NCBI RefSeq assembly: GCF_050624435.1
Contig: NC_134538.1
Coordinates: 123,982,937 to 124,046,936 of the forward strand
Direction of reading: 5' to 3'
Length of the DNA stretch: 64,000 bases
From: Tenrec ecaudatus
Taxonomy: Eukaryota; Chordata; Mammalia; Afrosoricida; Tenrecidae
Position numbers and translations under genes: made by a program. Shown here piece after piece: positions 32,191-42,719 of this stretch; positions within the stretch are counted from its first letter, which is position 1, and the number at the start of each line of letters is the position of its first letter. The notes beneath the pieces are model-generated. The model ran no database searches. It was given only the letters and a program-made list of their open reading frames with translations, and was not told where the DNA came from.

Positions 32191-33570
32191 ATGCCTGGTG
32201 TGCATTATAAATTTGCCTCTAAACTCAACTACGACACCATCGTCTTTGATGGGTTCCACATCTCCCTGTGCGACCTGAAGGAGAAAATCATGGGGAGAGA
32301 AAAGCTGAAAGCTTCTACCTGCAAACTGCAGATCAGCAAGGCGCAGACGAATGAAGAATACACTGATGACAATGCGCTGATCCCTAGGAATTCTTCGGTG
32401 ATTGTTAGAAGACTTCCTATTGGTGTTGTGAAATCTGCAAGCAAGACGTCTGGGATCAGTCCAACGGAACCAGCGATGGGCACTTTGCGAGCAATGCACG
32501 GCTCTTCTGCGTCCGTTTGTGCAGCCCAGCTGACCAAGGCTGCCAATCTGGCTGACGCCAATGCTTCTGAAGATGACAAGATTAAAGCAATGATGTTTCA
32601 GTCTGCCCACAAGTATGACCCAATTAATTACCTGAAGAAACCTCTAGGTCCACCACCTCCTACTTACATCTGTTTCCAGTGTGGCAAACCTGGACATTAT
32701 ATTCACCATTGCCCGACAAAGGGGGAGAAGAACTTTGACGCTGGCCGTAGAATTAGAAGGAGCGCTGGCATTCCTAGAGCTTTTATGATGGAAGTGAAAG
32801 ATGCTAACGTGAAGGGAGCGCTGCTGACCAGCTCTGGACAGTATGCAGTCCCCATCATAGATGCACAGGCATATGCCCTTGGGAAGAAAGAGAAGCCCCC
32901 CTTCTCCCCAGAGGAACCAAGCTCTGCCTCCACAGAAGAGGATCCGATCCCAGCGGAATTGGCCTGTCTCCTCTGCAAGGAGCTGATGACTGACGCAGTG
33001 ATCATTCCGTGCTGTGGAAACAGTTATTGCGATGAATGTGTGCGCACAGCACTCCTGGAATCAGATGAACATACGTGCCCCACGTGTCTTCAGAAGGAGG
33101 TCTCTCCCGATACTTTAGTTCCCAATAAGAATCTACGGAAGGCTGTTGAGAGGTTCCAAAATAAGACTGGCTATACACAAAGACTAAGAAATGAGTTCCC
33201 TCCACCACCACCACTGATTCCAAGGCACCTACAACCTCTGAAGAGATCTCCAATATCCAAACCACAGGATCCTCTGATGAATCCAGCGATATCCTCCTCA
33301 ACTCACCCAGCACCCTCAATGCCGTCATTGGCTTCCACACGATCTACCTCGGCTCCTCTTGCTCCTGGAGCTCCATCTTCTACCGCAGCTCCTGTTCCTG
33401 ATGTAACTGCCACAGTGCTCATATCGGTCCATTCTCCTTCCTATTCACCATCACCCGCACATCCCAGAAGAGACAGAGGCAAGAGCCGAAGTTACCGGTC
33501 ACGCTCCAGATCTCATGGATACCATCGATCGAGGTCAAGATCACCACGATATCGTCGACATCATTCATGA
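32191..33570 (+). CDS. RBBP6: RBBP6-derived retrogene ORF (DWNN, zinc knuckle, RING), array copy I
   Basis: An intronless 459-codon frame colinear with the N-terminus of RBBP6. RBBP6 is an E3 ubiquitin ligase of the MDM2/p53 axis and a factor of pre-mRNA 3'-end cleavage (Mpe1 in yeast). Numbered from the Met at 32,191: DWNN ubiquitin-like domain about 4-76, CCHC knuckle C161-C174 (CFQCGKPGHYIHHC), RING C259-C299 with all eight Cys ligands, a Pro-rich linker, and an SR-rich end (SRSRSRSHGYHRSRSRS). About 300 residues of parent sequence before the SR part are missing, in frame. I prefer this Met, at the parent's start position with an AACC before it. An in-frame ATG 27 codons upstream (32,110) is in sequence unlike RBBP6. 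The frame ends at TGA where the parent continues. Transcription is not shown. Confidence 0.75.
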   Translation: MPGVHYKFASKLNYDTIVFDGFHISLCDLKEKIMGREKLKASTCKLQISKAQTNEEYTDDNALIPRNSSVIVRRLPIGVVKSASKTSGISPTEPAMGTLRAMHGSSASVCAAQLTKAANLADANASEDDKIKAMMFQSAHKYDPINYLKKPLGPPPPTYICFQCGKPGHYIHHCPTKGEKNFDAGRRIRRSAGIPRAFMMEVKDANVKGALLTSSGQYAVPIIDAQAYALGKKEKPPFSPEEPSSASTEEDPIPAELACLLCKELMTDAVIIPCCGNSYCDECVRTALLESDEHTCPTCLQKEVSPDTLVPNKNLRKAVERFQNKTGYTQRLRNEFPPPPPLIPRHLQPLKRSPISKPQDPLMNPAISSSTHPAPSMPSLASTRSTSAPLAPGAPSSTAAPVPDVTATVLISVHSPSYSPSPAHPRRDRGKSRSYRSRSRSHGYHRSRSRSPRYRRHHS

Positions 33571-33947
33571 TGAGGATCTCCTCGAGCGTTTAGGGCACAG
33601 TCTGATACTAAACGGAGTGCTCCCCAAGGAGAAACAGAGCACCAATCTGCTCATCGACTCAGAAGAGCTCCACCACCTTATGCGCTAAAAGCTATTGCTG
33701 GGAGGAGTGTAGACGCGGTAGAAAAGGAGCGTTGCAGAGAAAGGGGAAATGCTGAGTGGTGTGAAAGTGCGGACAGGAATCTTTTCTGCATCCAGAGCTA
33801 CTAGAGACATCTCAGACATCTAGAGAACATAGAGGGGCTGAGGAAGATCAAACCGACTTCTTGTTCTCCCAAGTCGAGACGATGCTACACCTGTCCAAGA
33901 TGATCCCATGGATGCAGAATCCACCGCTTATACATCGATAGCTCATG

Positions 33948-34083
33948 TGAATTATGGAAGGATGTGATGTACATTTGAAATCATAATGAAAAATTATGAA
34001 AATATTTAGAAAATAAAATAGAGTTAAAAATAAATAAAATAAAAAATAAATAAATAAAAACCAAAAAAATAAATAAATAAAAT
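33948..34083 (+). mobile_element. A-rich insertion in the RBBP6 retrocopy
   Basis: About 135 bp ending in a long AAATAAAT-type tail separate RBBP6 text for DAESTAYTS from that for SExDKKNIYKPKPKGD. It is probably a small retroposon tail. Family unknown. Confidence 0.6.
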
Positions 34084-34269
34084 AATATCTGAGTAAGACA
34101 AGAAAAATATATATAAGCCAAAGCCAAAAGGTGACAAGACTAAATGTAAAAATGATGGATCTACTGTATCCAGGGAAGAAAGATTAAAACCTACTAAAGA
34201 ATCTCAAGAGGTAGCAAGTGGAGGATGTGAGAAATCACCACAATCTGAACCTCCACTTAGAAAAGCCAC

Positions 34270-35155
34270 AGATTGATGGGATATTTTCCTTCATTTGCAT
34301 TATTTGTATTTTTGTCTTTATACAATTATGATTATAGCCTCGCCACCTTATTAGAATTTGTTGGGCTTTTTTTATTATTCCTGATGGGTCGCCAACTGTG
34401 AAACGTTGGAGGAATGGATCCATAAGGAGATATCCTGGTACAAGGGGTAATGGGGATGCAGGCACGGGGAAGGACCATAGCGAGGGAAAGGGGATTTGGG
34501 GACTAAACACTAAAGGACAGAGAGGGGCGGGAGCACTAGAACGGATTGTGTTTGAACAAGTTATTCTAAAGGCAAATTCACCATGGGAGTGCAGGGTTGC
34601 ACGAAGATTGATTTGGCATCGATTGTATAATTCTCACTGACATGTCTCAACAACGGAGATGTTGAATTGAATGATATGTAATTTATGTGCCAATAAAATT
34701 GATGTCTGTTCTATTATATTCTGTTTATACTCATTATTATTAGGGTGTACCTCAGAAGTGCGTCACCATTGGGGCTCACTCTCTTGAAGCCGTGTTATTT
34801 GTTGCCTTATTTTCATTAAGTGAAAACCAAGGATGTTGGGCCCACAGGCAGAGAAATTAGAAAGGGCATTAGGGAGCGAGCATAGATAGGGGTGCAGATA
34901 AGAGGGAGCTGATGTCAAGAAATCCAGGGAGGAAAGGAAGTTTTAGAAAGCATGTATGATTATGGAAGAAATTCCACAATTATGTTTGACATGATTGGAT
35001 TATGGAATGATAGGACATGTAATGGCTCACGAATTATAGCAAATTAAAGAAAAGGCATAGGTTCAGGTGTGGCTTTGGGGGTCCCACTAAATGCTAGCTC
35101 CCACTTAAGAACAATTTGTTCTTAAACCATAACCCTGTTACATACTCACCTTCAT
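34270..35155 (+). mobile_element. cluster of L1 3' tails in the RBBP6 retrocopy
   Basis: At least two sense L1-type tails follow each other: one ending TGTGCCAATAAAATTGATG at about 34,705, one ending near 35,055 (ATAGCAAATTAAAGAAAAGG). Part of an older L1 3' UTR with a TTAAGAACAA motif follows. They replace roughly 60-100 codons of RBBP6. Confidence 0.6.
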
Positions 35156-35350
35156 GATGCGATCACTACAGATAAGGATTTGGTGAAGAAAGCAGATGGT
35201 AACATGGGAGAAAAATATAAAACGAAAGAAAAAGTGTGGAGAAAGATTTTTAATCGTTTTCATTGAAAACTTCTGAAGCAGAAGGACTGAAACAGGGAAA
35301 GCGTGTGAGCAAAACACAGAGTGGGACCTGAACATGAAAGGATGGATAGG

Positions 35351-35756
35351 CCCTAAAGCCCATTCATTATACTCCCTCGGGACCCCCATGCTCTGCTTCC
35401 CCTGCTGCTCCATTGCATGCCCCCACTGTTTGCTTCAGTGTACTGGGGCCAGCTCAGTGGTACATCCCCCCAGGTGTCTCCATTGCTGTCCCGTGTAGGG
35501 CCATCGGTCAGTGCAGGATGTCGCATCCCGCCGTGCGGGCAGCTGTATGGTCCTCTCTGTACAATGGTCCCTTCGAGCCATGCTATCGTCCTCGGAGCTT
35601 GGTGGACCCAGGTGTGCTCCACTCCGTCGTTTTTTCTCCTTCCTTTGGCTTGTCTTCCTTCTGGAAGTGGTGTGGTAGGTCACTTCCTTTCCCACAACAG
35701 ACGATCTCCTTTCATTTTCTGTGTACTCCCTTCAAATGTGGGGGTCGTGCTAATTC
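35351..35756 (-). mobile_element. L1 3' UTR fragment flanked by a long direct repeat
   Basis: Antisense L1 text (TGGTCCTCTCTGTACAATGG, CTTGGTGGACCCAGG) sits in RBBP6 sequence. About 75-80 bp of RBBP6 text (CTGAAGCAGA...GATGGATAGG at 35,271-35,350) is repeated on the other side (35,757-35,831) in diverged form, far longer than an ordinary L1 target duplication. Confidence 0.7.
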
Positions 35757-37479
35757 TGAAGCAGAGTGAACTGAAAGAACTGAAACAGGGAAAGCATGTG
35801 ACCAAACCTGACCATGGAAAGATGGCTAGGACCCCTGCCAAGGACGGCATTCCACCAGCTAAGATGATCAAGATCAACAGAAAAACTGGGGAGCAATATT
35901 GGAGGTACAGAGGATATAACTAATATCAAAGAACCCTCTGAAGAACTGACGTCAACATCCAGGAAAGTTAACCAGGAAAAAGTCCAAGGAAAGGTCAGGC
36001 AGAAGTAAGTGGAACTGAAGGATCCAGCTCCCCTCTAGGGGTGGATTATACTCCTAGATGCTCAGCAGGTGGCCGTCCTCTGCAGAAACCAGATGCAAAA
36101 GGACTGTCACTGAAACTGTGGGAGAGCTTAAGGATGACAATAGAGCTCCTGCTGAAGATGTTATTAATATGATTTGGTTCCTCAACCCAAAAGGGATCAA
36201 GATGACTTTGGATCTGGAGAAGAAGATGATGTTAAATCTACACAACCAACATGAAGTCTAGGAAAGCCTGTAGTATTATTTAAAGCAAACTAAAGTTTGG
36301 CACTAAGACTGAAAATAGAGTCAAGTATAAGGACAAAACGAGTGACCAACGTCAGAGGAAATTCAGATTCAGTAACTCAAAGAAGTGAGTCATAAAACAA
36401 TGCATGAGATTGAAAGTTCCAATAGCTCTACATCTAGTGAAAAGGGACAAACCAAAGATCGGGATTATTGGATCTTGGCAAAGGGAAACCCTGGGGAGGG
36501 CAAAAGTAGCATCAGCCAGAGAGAGAAAGAGTCATGTAGACCGTCTGAATGAAAACGTGACATTTAAAAATCTGTCTGAACCGACTAAATAGACTAGAAC
36601 TTCATGTAACCATGAATCCATTCATGGCTCCTTACATAAAAACTTCATGCCCCATAAAGACAAAAAAAAAAAACCAACTAAGACCACAGAGATTATTCAA
36701 GTTCCAAGCGCAGGGTGGGAAGAAGTGAGTCAACAAGAAGACTCTCCTCCGCGGAATAAATATTCTGCATCCCCACAGAAAGAGAAACCGCAGATGAAAG
36801 GGATTTGCCTCAGATGGGAACAGCAGCCCTCCACCCCCACCCCCACCCCAAAAGTCATTGAAGTCTCTAGAGTCACAGAAAACTTCATGATCACGAAGCT
36901 AGTTCAGATTCTAAAGATGCTAAGGTGAAGAGACAAAGTCTGTAGATACAAACTATAGAGATCATGACAAGCATGTATCAGAATCAAGGGATTATAGTCC
37001 AGTAGCAATAAATTACTGCATATCCTTAACCCACCAGACACACACATTGAAAGAGAGCGAGTTGTTGGGCAAATTGACAAGAATTCTATCAAACCTAAGC
37101 CCTAGTTAAGCTAGTCCTCTTGATTTTCCTCCGACTTAAGGAGAGAAAATGATGAAGTGAAATTTGATCCAGATTACAATGAAAATGACAGGGAAAGTAA
37201 TGTATTTGTACAAGAAGAAGCATCAGGGGGCAATGTGAAGGAACTGAAAGAGAAAGTGATGGAGGAAGCAAAGAGAGTGCGGACACGGCACAGTGGGTCG
37301 GTTAGGTGGGACCAGGAGTCACAGTCAAAGCAGTCCAAGTAGAAGCATAGCCCTTCTGGAAGCCAGACCCAAAGCCACAGACGCAGCGCAAGCTCAGCAG
37401 AAAGTCAACACAGTAAGAAGACAAAGATGCAGAGAGAAACGGAGGAGCACGGAAACATGAAAAGCATTAGAAACATAAG

Positions 37480-37752
37480 GATAACAGAATGTCAGGTGAA
37501 CAGATACATGGGATGGTGTAAGATATGGCAAATAATAATATATAATATAAACGTAAGGCTTCCTGGGAGGGAGGCAAGAACACAGAAGGGATAAAGGGGA
37601 GCTGAGATCAAAGAGTTCAAGAAGAAAGACAGATCATTGAAACTGATGGTGGTAGAATTTGAACAATTATACTTGATCTAATTGAAATATGGAGTGTTAC
37701 AATATCTGTAAGAGCTCACAATAAAATGATAAGAAAAAATAAAATGAAAAAA
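37480..37752 (+). mobile_element. L1 3' tail in the Lys-rich end of the RBBP6 retrocopy
   Basis: GTGAACAGATACATGGGATG to GCTCACAATAAAATGATAAG plus A-rich tail is a sense L1 3' end. RBBP6 text lies on both sides (SAESQHSKK before, AELEKSEEQ after). Confidence 0.75.
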
Positions 37753-38309
37753 AAAAGAAACGTGAGAAGCCTGCATGGACTGGAGCAGAATTGGAAAAAA
37801 GCGAAGAACAGAAACACAAGAAGAAGTCAACACAGACAAAGGAGGAGGGGAAAGATGAGAGAAGTGACATCTGTCACTGTGTAAAAGGACAGATTTGTTC
37901 ATTGTCTAAATTGCAAAGTCTTCTCGATCGATTTTGTTATAATGTGAGGAAATTCAAACCTTGTAACTCATGACATGGACAGTCCTTGCTGCACTTAAAA
38001 TATTGCCGCTTGATTACTTAATTTTTCATGAGAGCTTTGTAACACGAACTTTTGTACTGAATTGTGAGTGGTGTCCACGTAACATGAGAGGTGTGGCCAG
38101 GACCTATGATTTTAGCCACCATTCATCAGTTGGGGCGGAGTTTACTGTGCGGTGAAAGTTTCCCATTTGAACTGTTTTAATTGCCGGGCAGAAGCTGATA
38201 TCTGTTTTAAAATAACTGCAGAAGGATTTGCGGTAGTCATTGCCAGCCCCGTTGTGTTGCTTTTGGATTACAATAAAACTTTTCCCTTAACGTAAAAACA
38301 AAGCAAGAG

Positions 38310-39382
38310 AGAACAAACGTGGTTGTTAGGTATCGGCAAGTTAGTTCCAACTCACAGCGACCCAATATGGGCCACAGAACAAAACATTCCCCGGTCCTGC
38401 ACCGCCCTCAGCTGCTAGTGGAGCCCACTGCTGCAGTCACTGCATCAGTCCGTCTTGTTCAGGGTCCTCCTTTTACAGGCTGCCCACGACTTTATCAAGC
38501 TTGGTGTTCTGTTCCAGCATCTGATCTCTGCGGATAACATATTCATGTGACAAAGCCCATGAGAAGTCTTGCCATCCTTGTCTCTAAGGAGCATTCTGAC
38601 TGTACTTGTTCCTAAACAGATGTTTGTTCGGCAGAGTCCATTGGACTTTCGATATTCTTCACCAGCTTCACAACAAATACATCGATTCTTCTTCGCTCTT
38701 CCCTGCTCTAGCCCAACGTTCACAGGCAGGTGAGGCCATGGAAAATACCATGGCTTGGGTCAGGCCCACCTCCCTCCACAAAGTAACCTCCTTGCTGTTC
38801 AACACTGTACGCGGCACATTTAGTCTCTGCGATGCATCACGTGCTCTCCCAACTGTTTCTATTGATCTTGACTGTTTCTCTTGTTCCGTGAGCATTGATT
38901 GTGGATCTAAGCAAGATGAAATCCTTCACAATTTGCGTCTTTTGTCCGCTGATCATATTGGCCCAATTGTGAGCATTTGGGTTTTCTTTACAGTAAGTTG
39001 TAATAAATGCTGAAGTTCTGTGATACTTGATCTTCATCAGCAAGTGCCTCCCTTCCTCACCTTCAGGAAGCAAGGTTGTGTTGTCGCAGGTTGTTAAGGC
39101 ATCTTCCCCCAGTCCTGATGCCACATTCTTTTCCATAGAATGCAACTTCTGAGATGATTTGCTCTGCACGCAGATTGTATAAGCATGGTGAGAGGGTTCA
39201 GCTGTCACACACACCTTCCTCAATGTTAAACCCCGTGGTATTTTCTTGTTCTGTTCACACAGCTGCCTCGGAAGCTAGGTTCTGTATGAGCATGATGAAG
39301 TGTTCCGGAATCCCCATTCTTCTCAAAGCTATCCGTATTTCTTGTGAGCCACACAACCGAATGAACGCCTTTGCATAAGCAG
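38310..39382 (-). mobile_element. RTE (BovB-like) 3' part
   Basis: The plus strand begins GTTGTTAGGTATCGGCAAG with CCAACTCACAGCGACCC, the antisense of the RTE 3' end. It runs back through the reverse-transcriptase coding region (CATGAGAAGTCTTGCCATCC, ATTGATTGTGGATCTAAGC, CTTCATCAGCAAGTGCC). It is about 1.07 kb with broken frames and abuts the RBBP6 retrocopy end. Confidence 0.85.
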
Positions 39383-39394
39383 TAAAACACAAGT

Positions 39395-40075
39395 AAACCT
39401 CGTGTAACACAAATTGTTTGGTCACAACGAGATCTAAGGAAGCACTGGTAGAGGATGATAAATGGGCCAAGAAATGAAACGTGGGGTCCAGCGCACAACT
39501 GAGATGATCCTAAGGAGTGACTGTACAATTTCATGGGATAAATAAAAAAACAGGCAAACAGTGTAGTACGCTCACGTCTTTCACAGAGTCAAGAACAGAG
39601 AGGGAGAAAGTATCCTCCAGCAGGTGTATATTGTCTTTGGGTTAACAAGCCCCATCCATCACAGTCTATCGCATAAGGAACAAGTTGGACAGTGTCTTAG
39701 CCCTAGATATCCAGGGCACGATGGGGGAGAAAGCTAATAGTAGTACTGGGGCAGGCAGAGGAAACTGACTGTCCCCCGAGTGGGGAGAACAATAGAAACA
39801 TGATGTCTGCTCCCATGCTGAAGGGCTGCCTGCCGCATAATGAATGACCAGCCATGTGCTTGTAAGGGGTTCCACTAAGGTAGCACTATTATGGGAGGAT
39901 TTTGTGGGGATGGTTTTTAATTAGGAGAATGTGTCTAGGACTCATCTCCAACTCAAAAATGTGAAGGCCTCCCTCCATCGAAATCCGGCCTCCCAGGATT
40001 CAAGAGTTTGTCCACATACACCCTCCTCCTGGTGCCCAGTTCCCCACATTTCCCGCTTTTAGAGTACATTTTAAA
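39395..40075 (-). mobile_element. LTR fossil, class II type, diverged subfamily
   Basis: The block 39,640-40,075 is clearly related to 42,190-42,650 (GGTAGCACTATTATGGGAGG is shared, with the same order of motifs on both sides). The left part is weaker. It appears to be an LTR without adjoining viral coding sequence. Confidence 0.6.
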
Positions 40076-40079
40076 TTCA

Positions 40080-40599
40080 AAAGGGTGACGTGGCTTGTTT
40101 CGGTACCACTTTGCCTTCTATGGAAGCAGCATGTGACGGTGCAGGCAACGAACAATGACACTGAGTCGCACAGTCAGACTAGAACCTAACACATGGAAAC
40201 TGCTTGAGGTAAAAATTTCCTTTCTCAGCTGATTGATGTCCAATGAGACATGTTCCTTACATCCCTGCAAGTGATTTACAATTAAAGTCCAGCTATGTAT
40301 ACTGATATTATACAGATCAGGAATTATGCCCCCAAATTCTAATGTTCAAGTTCGTTTTAGCATCAATTGATGTTGAAAGTCCATTTTTATACCTTCTAGC
40401 AAATCAACAGTATGTTGTATTCGTCCAGTCACTTTTGCATAAATTGTCCAGTTCTGATAGATTCCTGGATTGCCTCTCAGGCAACATCAGTGAGATAGTG
40501 AAAGTTTTTTGTGCCACCTGGCCAAGAAACACATGTGGGATTAATAGAAGGCCGAAGAGATAAATGGCTTAGTGAGCCTCAACTTTCTTGTTGTCGAGC
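40080..40599. other. unassigned stretch
   Basis: About 520 bp of AT-leaning sequence between an LTR fossil and the Z2 repeat. I see no domain and no named repeat. Confidence 0.35.
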
Positions 40600-41012
40600 C
40601 ATTTGCTCTGTGATGGTCAGAACAGGGTGCAGCTGCCTTGGTCAGTTCCCTGCTTCAGCTGGCAAGGCTCACTTCCTGCAAGACATCACTGAGGAGAAGC
40701 CACATGGACCTACCCCATTGCAGCCCCGGGTGCTAGAGCAGCCGTGTGGAGACCCTGTCAGCGTTGAGATGTTTACACATTCACTTACACATTTGTCTTT
40801 CCTCCTGCATTTGGCATCATTCCACGTGTTTTGTGAGATGGAGAAGGACTTTATGGATCGGTGTTGGACATATGGGTTAGTGTTGGACTTGTGGGCTTGG
40901 GCAGCAATGGGTTGGATTGTGTTCTTCGTGTGCACTTAACCTTTATGTAAAACTCTCTTATACATGAATTTCTGTGGATTTGGTTCTCTGCAGTACCCTG
41001 ACTAACACAGTC
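40600..41012 (-). repeat. TGTGTTAG-type repeat (Z2)
   Basis: Reverse complement of the 9,177-9,705 family: ACTCTCTTATACATGAATTT, TGTGGATTTGGTTCTCTGCA and CCTGACTAACACAGTC close the block. The left limit is approximate. Confidence 0.65.
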
Positions 41013-41959
41013 AGCAGTGGCAGATATGATTACAACTCTTAGGAAACATTGCTTTCTCATGAATCTGTGAGGTTTTCTGGACGTTTCTGACGTGTATTTC
41101 TCTCCGGTGCCTGTGAAAACACAAATAAAGAGCCCCTCTCCTTGGGCTGTTAGTGTCCTGTGAAAGAAGCATCCTGGAGATTGGATGGTTTCCTCATCTC
41201 CTCCTTGTTCTTCAACTTTCTCCACAAGAGGTCGCACCCTCCTAAGGGGAATCCATTTGTTTTCTCCACCATCTCAAAAAGAAGTAAGAATCTCCTCAGA
41301 CCCTAGAGATGAGTAACCTGTCATCCTCCGTCCAGCATCATTCTTCCACCAGATTCTTCCACAGATCTTCTCCAGATGGCTTTTCTCTTTGGTGGTGGAA
41401 AAATGTTTCTCCACCCTCATTATGTTAGAATTTTTTTGTAAGGGAGTAAATATTTAGTGTTGATAAAGCTAAATGAAGACTTCCGTGTATGGAAATCACC
41501 TTTGATCTCCCCCTTCCGTTTCACTCATTGGGATTTGGTGTGCCCAATGCCCGTTCATTGAGGGCCTGGCCCTGAGCATTTAAGGGACACCTGTGACATG
41601 ATGAATGTTCCAATCTTAACAAAACTTCCTACACCCTTTGCTGGCGTACGTGAGGCTATTGTCCATTTTCAGATGTATTGAAGTGCCCACCCCAGTGAAA
41701 CAGGACAGTAAACGGCTGCTGGTGTGCTCTGTGGATTGTCAGGTCATAGCTGGCACCCATAAAAATCCAAGAAAGAACTATAGTGACGTGTACAAGCCCC
41801 TAGGCATCGAAATGCCGGTATAGGAGTGGTATATATTCGCCGGAGTGCATTTGACTGGTGTCCTCACCAATGAGCTCTATCAGCTCCCTTCCTAAGTGAG
41901 TGCATTCTCTGACGATCTGTCTAGCTTGACCCTAAATTTAGATTATACCTAATTAGATG
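41013..41959. other. unassigned stretch
   Basis: About 950 bp I cannot place. A 61-codon frame near 41,638-41,823 (phrase KNPRKNYSDVYKPLG) looks protein-like in composition but matches nothing I know. The stretch may belong to an LTR element or to an old pseudogene. Confidence 0.3.
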
Positions 41960-42650
41960 ACATACCTTGGTCTTAGGCTAGCAGCGTTGTTGTGTAAAAT
42001 TGGATGCTCAGCCCTGGAGACTGTAAGAGTATTGAATGCCTGTGAGGTCCAGCCCCGACCTCCGATGGGCCCTCGGGGACAGTTTGGTCATCAAAGGGAA
42101 GAAATTGAGAGACAAACAAAGTTTTGGGGTGCTTACTACGGCATGGCATCAGTAACAAGGTCTGAGCAGAAGGAGAGAACATGTATTCTTAACATCAACT
42201 TATAGATTCTTGGGGCATTCAAGCCCCCCTCAGTACAGGGAACCACACAGAGTGGGCTGTACCCAAACCCCAGAGGTCCCTGAGTTCATTGGAGGAGTAA
42301 GCTAACAGCAGTGCTGGGGACAGGTCAGGGGGAGTGACTGTCCCCTGAGCAGGGAGAGCACTAGCAGGCTGTCTGCTCCTAGAGTTAAAGGTGCCGGCCA
42401 CATAGTCCTCAGCATGTGCGCTTGTAAGAGGTCACTTTAAGGTAGCACTATTATGGGAGGATGTTGTGCGGATTATTCTGAGTTATAAAAATGGGATTGG
42501 GGCTCATCTCTAACTCGCAAGTGTGAAGGCCTCCATCCACTCAGAATCCTGGCCTCCCAGGCTTCTTAAATTGTGAACATTAAGAATTTGTGTGCATACA
42601 CTCTCTTCCCAGTCCTCGGTTTCCCACAAATGCATTCTGGGTTACCCCGT
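41960..42650 (-). mobile_element. LTR fossil, class II type
   Basis: On the minus strand it follows the ERV pol fossil by about 70 bp. It shares with the solo LTR at 5,879-6,544 an AGGGGGGCTTG motif just before the box region and a pyrimidine-rich TCTCTCCTTCT segment after it. That order, and the position after pol, fit a 3' LTR with the env region gone. Confidence 0.65.
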
Positions 42651-42719
42651 CTGCATTGCTATTTCGCTTAGAAATGGACGCCGGCACACGCGTGCGTGCC
42701 CTAGTGTGCTGATGAAGAA

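Larger units (their letters stand above)
33571..38300 (+). pseudogene. RBBP6: RBBP6 retrocopy, decayed C-terminal part and 3' UTR
   Basis: After the stop, homology to RBBP6 continues in several frames: APQGETEH and PPPYALKA (33,620-33,700), KPKGDKTKCKNDG (34,115), GEKYKTKEK (35,200), RTPAKD and NISNTKEPSEE-like text (35,830-35,950), SSEKGQTKDRDYW (36,435), EDSPPRNKYSAS (36,740), FDPDYNENDRESN (37,160) and AELEKSEEQKHKKK (37,785). A 3' UTR and AATAAA near 38,270 follow. Two TGA codons in a row at 33,568-33,573, in place of parental Arg/Ser codons, begin the decay, and more stops and frame changes follow. At least four retroposons interrupt it. The A-rich end near 38,295 and lack of introns show retroposition from a polyadenylated mRNA. 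Confidence 0.9.

Noticed and set aside
32137-33005. Minus-strand frames of 100-157 codons opposite the RBBP6 ORF (also in unit II)
   Set aside because: They are shadows of the sense coding sequence and have no domain of their own.
35417-35923. 168-codon frame crossing 35,756
   Set aside because: It joins antisense L1 to a scrap of RBBP6 text by chance. The same occurs in unit II only because the unit was duplicated.
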